Below, piece after piece: positions 55,904-64,000 of a stretch of DNA of 64,000 nucleotides (positions are counted from its first letter, which is position 1; every line of letters begins with the position of its first letter). Under the pieces are notes generated by a model that made no database searches, was not told the DNA's origin, and saw only the letters and a program-made list of their open reading frames with translations. The stretch is from Helicostylum pulchrum (lineage: Eukaryota > Mucoromycota > Mucoromycetes > Mucorales > Mucoraceae). The stretch is from NCBI GenBank assembly GCA_025677825.1, contig JAIXMO010000072.1, forward strand, positions 54,490-118,489. The letters are read 5' to 3'. The position numbers were made by a program, and so were the translations under genes.

Positions 55904-56860
55904 CAGCAGCAGCAAAGATGTTTTTCCACCACATCATACTTCAACAGAGAAGAGCAATAAAAAGGCAGACCAGTTCTTTGGCGAACAAGTAAAGTTACAA
56001 GTAACTGCAAAAGAAGTTCGAAAAGAAGGTTTAAAAGCGTTATTGTATTCTACTGCTCCATTAGGTTATTTTTTATATCACTTATTAAATGAATACAGCA
56101 GTGAAAATTTGGTAAACATACATGTATATTTTCGTACGTAGCACAACATTTTATTCATGTCCCTTTTTATTAGTTCTTTTATTTGGCTGTAGATAATTAT
56201 CAAAGTTATAATTTCCCAAATCATATAGAACGACAACAGGTAGCTAATAAAATAGCAAAAGCTTATCTAACAAGGAATTCGGACTTGGAAGTGAATTTGG
56301 AAGATAGAATATCGAGAGCAGTGAAAAAGGCATTATTAGAGCAACAAAGACAGCCTTCTTTGTCTACTGGCAATGAATTCGATGCTGCAAAAAGGCATGT
56401 CTTCTCTTTATTAAATGTTAGTTATCATCGATTTAGAGTAAGCTCTATTTGGGATATCATGGAAGCAAAATGCGGTAAGTTTTTTTTTTTTTTTTTTTTT
56501 TTTTGCAGTAAAAAAATACAAAAAAACTAAGCGTGGTTTTTATTATTATTAGATGGTTATAATAGAGATAGAGCACAAGCGCTGGTTGTAAATGTTTTAT
56601 TATCTTTTGTAAAGCGACATAATAACCCATCTCTATTTAAACTTGTACATTCATTTTGTCGTATTTATTTACCATACGGATACGATTTTCGATCAAGCGG
56701 TATTGGTATTGGTATTGGTAGAGAAGAATTAATAACAAAAGAAGTAACAAATCGTAGAAGTAGAAGCAAAAGTTTAGGTGGTAGTGACAAGAAAGGAAAC
56801 TTTATTAGCAGTAAAATTGACAACATATTTTCCAAAAGTAATAAAACACGGACAAAATAG
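55458..56860 (+). CDS. RGS-domain protein (regulator of G-protein signalling)
   Basis: Exons 55458-56111, 56174-56474 and 56553-56860 give 420 residues. The first 185 are low-complexity (Ser/Asn-rich, with a poly-Thr run from ACT repeats at about 55870-55901). The RGS domain follows (about 190-315): GLKALLYSTAPLGYFLYHLL, NEYSSENLFFYLAV (across the first splice) and a DAAKRHVFSLL helix. Such proteins speed GTP hydrolysis by Galpha subunits. The tail is basic and ends KSNKTRTK. A TTA repeat follows the stop (about 56880-56910). Confidence 0.84.
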
Positions 56861-56944
56861 AAGAAGAGACAGAAAATTTATTATTACTATTATTATTATT
56901 ATTATTATTAGGGTAAAAAAGGGGTTTTTTTTTTTTTTTTTTTC

Positions 56945-58252
56945 TTAGAAAGCAGAAACAAATACTAGTTCTTGATAACATTTACCAGGACAAGTAAACT
57001 TTTCATCACCAACCGTGATTTCAGCAGTGGCTTCATCAAGCCATTGATAAACATAAGGTTTAACAACAAAAGTTTGAACAATCTTTTTCAAGAACCAAGG
57101 AATTTCAGCCAAGATATCAATTTTATCAATCAAGTTCTTTAAAGGAACAACCATAACAACAGAGACATCCTTTACTTGATCAGAATCATTCTCTTTAATG
57201 GTTTTACCTTTCCAAGATAACTTTACACTTTGAGGAATATCATAATCAGTTTCAGCGTCCTTTCTAAGGTCAAGCATTTCAACGTTATTTTCAACACAAA
57301 CACTTATTAACTTATCATGGAGCACAATGGAACCTTGATTGACTTCAACACCACCGTATTGTTTCGTAGTTGTGAATTGCATCATGGAAAGAGCAGCATC
57401 CTTTGCTTGGAAATCGATAAAGTTCCACTTGGAAGCAATCAATTGAGGTTGCATACCTTGAATAGCATGAATGAACATACCATATGCATCGACTTCATAA
57501 TATTGCTTCTCAATAATAATAGTACCCTTGGCAGAACAACGAGGCCAGAATTTATGTGAAACAATACCAGCAGCTGAATTTTGATCTTTACCACCTAAAA
57601 AGGTTTTACCTTCACCTACTTTAAAACCCTTATCGATACGAACATAGTCTAAATCTGCAATCAATTCTGGGTGTGTAATAGAGATCTTGAATTTACTGGA
57701 TGCTTCATCAAGTGTAACATTAAAAAACTCGGTTTTCACTGAACGACGATCTTTGGAAAGCGTAAATTCAGATGCTTGGTTAAAGTTCTTGAACTTGTTC
57801 TTTTTTGATAATGGGTCGTAAAAACGACAAGTAAATGAGACCGTAGGCTTCCAGAGTCTATTAATACATGTATGTTATGTTAGTAACTAAATATCTACAA
57901 GCTTTTCTTGTCTTTCAATATATATATATATATATATATATACGTATATATTTTTTTTACCCAATACCCGAATAGATCAATTGAACAAAAATAAAACCAC
58001 CAGTTTTGGTGGTCATATAGAAAATTTGATTTTCAGTAGCAGAACCAGAAGCCAAAGTCCACTCATAATCCTTTGAAGTTAACTCATTGTAATATTGACC
58101 ATCTTTAGCGGAATCACCAGGCGTCTTTACTGACCCTTCTTCAGCAAGACCTGCAATATTAGTTACTGTACTTGTAATTTGTGAAACTAAATTTACGTAT
58201 TAGTTTATAACTCATCTCTTTCTCATTTCCCAAACTTACGCCAAGATGACAT
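56945..58252 (-). CDS. SVF1: Svf1-family survival/ceramide-related protein
   Basis: Exons 58240-58252, 57961-58186 and 56945-57857 give 383 residues, close to family length (yeast 481). Two lipocalin-like halves are typical; conserved stretches are EWTLASGSATENQIFYM, FVQLIYSGIG, KFWPRCSAKGTI and GMFIHAIQGMQPQLIASKWN. Svf1 is involved in survival under stress and, in yeast, in ceramide transfer between ER and Golgi. The first exon is only 13 bases (MSSW plus one base). The second intron contains a TA repeat (about 57919-57942). Confidence 0.88.
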
Positions 58253-58639
58253 TTTTTTTTAAAAAAAAGTTTTAAAATACAAAAAGAGGAAAAGAAAAAA
58301 GTTTTTTTTATATGTGGACGTTTTTTTTTTATTCTCCCCTCCAAAATGCATTGATTGGATGTTTCCCGTATTCCCGAACAGGTGATAAACTCACGTGTAG
58401 AGTCATCTTGTCTGAATCCAAACAAAAAAATGTTGTTTGTACAAGGTTTCCCATTATTTTTGGGAATAAATATGTAAATTAATGAAAGTTAATGGAACGA
58501 AGTTTAAAAATTAATGGAAAGTTAATGGAGCAAAGTTTAAATATTAATAAAATGAAGTTAATTAATAATGCGACTCTTAAAGACATTTTAAGGTTTTACC
58601 TGTATCTTGATTATCCAAAGCGATAACTTTGGAGGAAAA
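58253..58639. other. SVF1 upstream region
   Basis: About 390 bases between SVF1 and relic F. A short direct repeat (TTAATGGA...AAAGTTTAAA) occurs near 58488-58560. Nothing else recognised. Confidence 0.4.
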
Positions 58640-59174
58640 TTATTGAAGACGGGGTTTTTTTCCAATCTTTAACGAGATTTGGCTTCTGGAAAAACTTGTT
58701 TGTTTTTGCGATGTGGCTCGTAAGCTAAAAACAATGTTTCTAAAATTAAGAACGGCAGCAAGGTCCCTGTTCCATAATCTATAGTTGTTAAATTCTTGAA
58801 CATCTTCAGTAATTGTTTGTGGCTTTAAACATTTGAGATTTGTACATCCAAAAGTGATAAGAATACTTCTTTATAAAAACTTTGAACTGCATATTCTTCC
58901 AAATTAAGATTAGGCTCTTGAATAAATATATATCTTATAAATGAATATGTATGAGTGACAATAACATGAACGCCATGAACGAGCTTCTTCAAATTTGAAA
59001 GATATTGAGGTTTCCATTTTATTCTAATAATTGAAGACTTTACGACCATAACTTTTTTATTATCATTATTGCTAGTTGATAATGTATTCATCTGTGAAAA
59101 TAAATGAGTGGAATACTATATTTAAACTTGTTAAAAACACTTACAGAGGTAGATTTTTCAATAGAATCCTCCAT
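58640..59174 (-). pseudogene. Internally deleted Fanzor-like gene, relic F
   Basis: On the minus strand an ATG at 59174 (MEDSIEKSTS) is followed by an in-frame intron and VMVVKSSIIRIKWKPQYL...VHGVHVIVTHTYSFI, an N-terminal block. Then, after a one-base frame change, C-terminal sequence appears at once: LKCLKPQTI ... YRLWNRDLAAVLNFRNIVF, the RuvC-III W-N-R-D-x-A-A motif, ending at 58640. The entire middle, including RuvC-I and the zinc finger, is absent. It resembles the internal-deletion derivatives common among transposon genes. Confidence 0.6.
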
Positions 59175-59506
59175 ATTAACTCAAGAGAGAAATTGTAAAA
59201 AGAGATTTTGACGACATCAAAAAAAGTATTTTTTTGATATGTTTATAAGAAGTCAGATGATTTATTATTAGCGAAAAATTAGATAGTCATAACAGTTCCT
59301 TTTTTTTATTATTGTAAAAAGAGAAATCAATATTGTAATTAAGTCTCAAAAAAATTCAGAGGAAGTCCCAAAATTACTGGGAAAATCCAGTATGTGTGAT
59401 CTGCAGTGGCTTATACAAGTGACTTGGTTTTCTTTTCCCCCACCCCCCTTTTTTTTAGGCATTTTTTTTTTTGTTTCCCGGCTTTGCTTCTTTTTCTAAC
59501 AGTAAT

Positions 59507-61162
59507 ATGCCTACTTTTCTTGTTCAATTCGCTCAGGTAACAATGCTATTTGTACACGGCAGAAAAATAAAAAAAATAAAAATTAATACGTTTGTAGTCG
59601 CATGACGAGTTTAGACTTCCAGAATTTCTTTCACTTGCAAAGTTAGAAAAAGTTAAAGTGTCATATAATGAACAAGATTATAAGTTGGATGTAATGTATT
59701 CTTTTGTTTAATTCAACATGTTTACAAAAATTTAACATCTCTCCTTCATCTATTAGAACCCTTTCTTTAAAGTTCAACTAGAGTCTAAAGAAGATGCACA
59801 AAAACTTGTCAAGAGAGCAATTTTAATCAAGTAAGAAGCAAACAACATTTTTCTTTTTCTTTTTGACGTGTATTGATAGCATGTCGTTTTTATATAGGCA
59901 TATCTTTGAATTATGGGGTGACGGAAGTAGTTATGAACAAGTACATGACCAAGTGAAACAAACCTCTGACCGCTGGAACGATTACATGACATGTTCTTTT
60001 AGATTCACAGTATCTGCTTTTGGTTCTACCATCACTTACAAGGAACAATTAGATATCATTAATTCGTTTTCGTACCTTGGTTTCCAAGGTCCTATTGATA
60101 TGAAGAATCCCGATGTCAAGTTTCATGTATTAGCTGATTACGGTGCTGAAAACGGAACTGAATTATCTGCACCTATTCATATCTATATGGGTATTTTGGT
60201 AAAGTAAAATACTTTTATGCATGAAAAAAAAAATTAACGAAAACATAAAAGGTTGCTACTGGTAGTCGTGATCTCGTCAACTTGTATAATTTAAAAAAGC
60301 GAAAGTATCTTGGAACAACATCTATGGACGCAGAATTATCACTTGTGATGGCAAATCAAGCATTAGCAGCGCCAGGGAAGATAGTGTATGATCCATTTGT
60401 CGGTACAGGTAGTTTCTTATTTACATGTGCTCATTTTGGATCATTTACAATGGGATCCGATATTGATGGAAGACAAATTCGCGGTAAAGGAAAATCAGGC
60501 GTAAAGACCAACATTGAACAATATAACCTTCAAGGAAGAGTTTTAGATGCTCTTGTCTTTGATATCTGTCATAACCCTTGGAGATCACAACAATGGTTAG
60601 ATGCTATTGTTACAGATCCTCCTTACGGTGTACGTGCCGGTGCAAAGAAACTAGGTAGAAGCGACGGTAAAGAATTATCCATGAGATCTTATGACGGTAT
60701 ACCTATGCATACACGTGAAGACTATTATCCTCCTACAAAGCCGTATGAAATGTCAGAAGTCTTGACAGATCTTTTAAATTTCGCTGCAGAACATTTATTA
60801 TTAGGTGGCCGTTTAGTTTATTGGCTTCCTACTATTGTGGACGAGTATTCTAATACAGATGTGCCTCAGCATCCTTGTATGACTCTTATTTCAAACAGTG
60901 AACAAAACTTCGGTCTTTGGTCACGAAGATTGATTACAATGGAAAAGGTAAAGGATTGGTTAAAGAAGGACGAAGCTGTGGTTGAACAATCGGTTGTCTC
61001 CGATGCTCAAAAGGTCGAAATCATGGAAAACGGTCAAGAAGATCCCAAGAGACCTGGTCACTTTTTATTCCGTGAAAAGGTAAACTATATTATATTTACG
61101 TGTCTTTCTATTATTTGTCATCTAATATTTTCTTATTATAGTACTTTAACTTTGGTCATTAA
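59507..61162 (+). CDS. TRM11: tRNA (guanine-N2)-methyltransferase Trm11 catalytic subunit
   Basis: Makes m2G10 in tRNA together with Trm112. Exons 59507-59536, 59598-59690, 59757-59830, 59898-60198, 60252-61079 and 61142-61162 give 448 residues (yeast 433). The N-terminal THUMP-like half starts MPTFLVQFAQ. The methyltransferase half has DPFVGTGSFLFTCAHFG (SAM motif) and the N-methylation motif TDPPYGVR, then HLLLGGRLVYWLP. The last exon is only 21 bases and encodes YFNFGH, the conserved C-terminal end. All junctions keep frame. Confidence 0.94.
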
Positions 61163-61288
61163 TGATATATATGTATATATTGTACTATTTAGAATAAAAA
61201 AATAATTATAAATGCAATTTATCAACGTTGAATCACCTCTAAATGCATGAAAAAAGAAACGTAAATATATAACTTTTTAATATATGCA

Positions 61289-62352
61289 CTAAACCAAACC
61301 TCTTCCCCCCCCCCCTGTCCGCTTACCTCCAAGATCTTCGAAATCCATCATATCATCATCGTTATCGTCATTACTTTTAATATTAAACTCGTCCTTTATC
61401 TCTTGTACTTTAGCTATAACAGCGGGATTAGCCATGTAAGATTCCAAATGAATTTTATGCTGATATGAAGATTTCGATCGGATAGTATTTTGAGCAAATT
61501 GAATACGAGCTAATTTTAAGGTATCTGCTTCACACACAAGATTATTAGATGCAGCAAACGCTTTTTCATCCTTTTGTTTAAACCCGCTAGGAAAACATTG
61601 GGACCACTTGAACAGCATATGATAACATTCTTCAATTTGGTTCACCCAGATGTGTGACAAATGGTATAATCGACTGCAAATACCCATATACACAATTGCC
61701 ATGGATACAAAATGCTCTAATCTTAATAACGTAGAATTTGCTCGGTACGTTTCAATCAAGGCTACTTTGAGCTACACAGGGGGGATGTTAGCGTACTAGC
61801 TTTTTTGTTTTTGTTTTTTTTTGTTTTTTTGATTATTGTCATCTTACTTTATCAAGTATTAACGCTGCTCCAATGAGTCTATGCATTGTATATTGAATAC
61901 ATTCTTTACTTGGTATATAATTACTATTCCCTGTACACTTTTCCAGTCTATTCAAAAAAAAAAAAAAATGAATACCTTAAAAACAACCGAAAAACTTTTT
62001 TTTTTTCTTCTTACGTTTTTGCATTCCAAAAGGTCAAGTAAAGCCTTTCCATTTCTTTATCCATGGCTAATACTTTTAATCTTTTTACAAGACGACGTAC
62101 TTCCATACCTCTTTTAAATCGATGAAAAGGTCTTTGCTGGTTCAAGTTTTTATAATGAAGTCGATCAAGTACAGCTACTTCGATCCAAAACGGTTGCCGT
62201 TCACGAAACATGGTAAGGTAGGATCTTAACCTCTCAAGCTGCTCTTTATGATCAATATCTATCTTTTTGTTGATACGTACATTCGAGAGTACTAGGTTTG
62301 TTGGCAAAGGTGGATTTAACTGCGTGTAATAAGGTGTGTTTGCTAAAGACAT
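61289..62352 (-). CDS. Nepro/Rmp1-like nucleolar RNA-processing protein
   Basis: Exons 62015-62352, 61848-61947 and 61289-61771 give 306 residues. The core VAVLDRLHYKNLNQQRPFHR and FKRGMEVRRLVKRLKVL corresponds to the E-x-x-x-L-x-x-K-N-x-N-Q-x-R region of the Nepro/Rmp1 family; yeast Rmp1 is a subunit of RNase MRP. The C-terminus is acidic (SNDDNDDDMMDFED) and ends in a Gly run coded by a C-rich stretch (61306-61316). It diverges from APA1/2 with 163 bases between start codons. Family call moderately sure. Confidence 0.7.
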
Positions 62353-62515
62353 GATTTTTTTTTGACAGCGAACAAAAAAAAAAAGCTCAATTTTTTTTAA
62401 CAACTTTTAGTTTTTTAAACACTAAAAAAAAGCATGTCACATAAATTTGTGTTATAGAAAAAGTAAACGCGTTTCTTTTCCCCCTCCTTTTTCATACATT
62501 CTTTATTCGTTAACC

Positions 62516-63733
62516 ATGTCCTTCTTACAATTAGTTGAAAACAAGTTCAACCAAGCTAAAGAAAGTAAAGACTTGCTATATTTTGAAAGTACTGAAACCA
62601 AGAAGGAAAGCAACGATGTGGAGGTAAAAATAATAATTAAAAAATGCATAGCTAAAAAGTTTTTGATAGCTAAAAATTCTATTTCTGTAGTTCGCAGTTA
62701 CTCTAGTTCCTGCTCTTGCTCAAAAGCCTTCCGACGACAAAGACAAAGATACCGAAAAACCAAACCCATTCTTAAACCCTAATCCTGCTCTTGTTGTCAA
62801 GGAACTTGATGAGCATTTAATTCTTTTAAACAAGTTTGCAGCTATTCCTAACCACTTACTTATTGTAACAAAAGGTAATATATACATGTATATATGTATA
62901 TGTATAAGTATATCTAATTAATATTGAAATTATTATTACGTAGAATTTAAAAAGCAAAGTGAGCCTCCTATGCCTAATGATTTATATGAGGCATTTAAGG
63001 TTATTCAAGAGTTTGGTCCTTCTCTTGCTTTCTTTAATTGTGGAGATAATTCTGGTGCCAGGTAATATTCATCAGGCCATTTTTTTTTCATTTTTTTCAT
63101 TTTTTTTTTTTTTTTTATTTGATATAGTCAAGCTCATAAGCATATTCAAGTCATTCCTTTAAAGCGTAATAGTAAACCTCAACCACCTATCAAGAAGTTA
63201 TACGATGAAATTCATGACCGTCATGTTGGTAAAGTATTAAAAAGCGAGACAGTAAAAGAAACTTATACGGTACTCTAGGTCAAATTTATGCTATCAACAA
63301 ACTTCCTTTCGTTCACGTCATTATGGCACTTGATGGTAATATTATCAGAGCAGCAAATGACAAGGAATCCTTAACTGATTACTTGGGCCAAATGTTTTTT
63401 GGTATTTTGGACGCCATGTTTCAACAATTACGTGAGAATGCTTCACCTCCTACTACATCTTATAACTTTTTAATGACAGAAGAATTTATGATGTTAATTC
63501 CTCGTATCAAAGAAAACGCTACCATTAAACATAAAGGCAAGTCGTTCGACTTGTCTATTAATTCTCTTGGGTATGCTGGGTATGTTTTGGCAAAGACACA
63601 GGAGGAAGTGGAGGCAATTGATGCCCAGGATAATTTGATGGACGTGCTTGCTCAGACTTCAGTTGCTTGGAACCCCGAAGCTGCTAAATTAGAAGCCGAG
63701 AGAAAAGCTGCTCAGGATTCCGAGTTGGCTTAA
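62516..63733 (+). CDS. APA2: Diadenosine tetraphosphate phosphorylase (ATP adenylyltransferase)
   Basis: Cleaves Ap4A with phosphate to ATP and ADP. Exons 62516-62623, 62691-62874, 62944-63061, 63128-63228 and 63279-63733 give 321 residues, exactly the yeast Apa1 length. Landmarks: NPFLNPNPALVV, AIPNHLLIVTK, FNCGDNSGASQAHKHIQVIP with the HIT-like H-x-H-x-Q (catalytic His-Ile-Gln), INKLPFVHV and TTSYNFLMTEEFMMLIPR. The 51-base fourth intron and the other three all keep frame. APA1 and APA2 cannot be separated. Its 3' flank is related to 1808-1945. Confidence 0.94.
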
Positions 63734-64000
63734 GCGGTGGATAATTTTAGCTGTGTGGTGAAGTTAAGAGCTGACAGACAGAGCTATAATAATATTTACA
63801 GTTTATGATAATAAGTCCTACGATAGAAATAAAACAACTTTCTTTCCCTTTTCTGTAATTTTTGTATTATCTATCTAATTTTTGGAGTTTTAGTATTAAT
63901 CTAAGTTCGAAGAACAAAGGATATTATCCGAGGTGGGAGGAGACTCTTGCTGTGCTACATCTTTTCTTTATTAAGTAATCGAAATTCAGAAAATAAATAA
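63734..64000 (+). terminator. 3' flank of APA1/2
   Basis: Contains AATAAAAC (63829-63836) as a likely polyadenylation element and the stretch (about 63750-63890) that recurs in diverged form at 1808-1945. No further gene begins before the window ends. Confidence 0.45.

Noticed and set aside
1..64000. tRNA, rRNA or CRISPR arrays
   Set aside because: No tRNA A/B-box pair with a plausible cloverleaf, no rRNA-like block and no regularly spaced direct repeats were found by reading.

Overview
The window looks like nuclear DNA of an early-diverging filamentous fungus, most likely a Mucoromycota (Mucorales-type) genome. It is strongly AT-rich, has long A/T homopolymers, and its genes are split by many short GT-AG introns of about 50-80 bases. 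The gene set is fungal: DASH subunit Dad4, Prm1, Mdv1, Pkr1, a Hal4/Hal5-type kinase, a Svf1 protein, a Kre9-like membrane protein and a GH5 glycolipid glucosidase. Exon borders were worked out by hand from splice signals and reading-frame continuity. No rRNA, tRNA or CRISPR was recognised.

Layout. 0-1.6 kb: an ABC-F (Gcn20/ABCF3-like) gene running off the left edge. 1.7-5.2 kb: a transposon graveyard with a 93-bp inverted repeat, a 195-bp MITE with a TTA duplication, a decayed Fanzor/TnpB-like gene (locus A) and a 448-bp TIR element. 5.5-13.1 kb: PKR1, a TCP11/SOK1 gene, PRM1, a SET/MYND gene and a Kre9-like membrane protein. 13.2-14.6 kb: a small CxC protein, a Fanzor C-terminal relic (B) and an orphan transposon end. 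14.7-18.8 kb: MDV1 and a coiled-coil protein. 19-21.3 kb: a badly decayed gene resembling the Nup192/Nup205 family. 21.8-30 kb: a wax-synthase-like acyltransferase, ADE16/17, calcineurin B, an acidic protein, a SANT-like protein, DAD4 and a GPI-type YcnI protein. 31-33 kb: Fanzor relic D. 33.5-38.7 kb: a Ran1-like kinase, a LINE-like relic and an RPD3 deacetylase with a long acidic tail. 39.3 kb: Fanzor N-terminal relic E. 40.1-43.3 kb: the GH5 glucosidase and a Ser/Pro-rich ORF. 43.9-50.6 kb: a complete DNA transposon. 50.8-63.7 kb: an Fmp46-like gene, a Hal4/Hal5-type kinase, a Lys-rich small protein, an RGS protein, SVF1, Fanzor relic F, TRM11, a Rmp1/Nepro-like gene and APA1/2.

The outstanding feature is the 6,738-bp element at 43,895-50,632. 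It has terminal inverted repeats of about 27 bp, a perfect 8-bp target duplication (CCCATCTT), a frameshifted remnant of a Mutator-like transposase on the minus strand, and on the plus strand a 14-exon open Fanzor gene of about 1,144 codons. That gene keeps the three expected RuvC residues and the zinc-finger cysteines. Its start codon lies inside a perfect 88-bp palindrome. Five further Fanzor-type relics (A, B, D, E, F), from several subfamilies, are scattered over the same 64 kb. One of them (B) ends in the same terminal repeat as the intact element.
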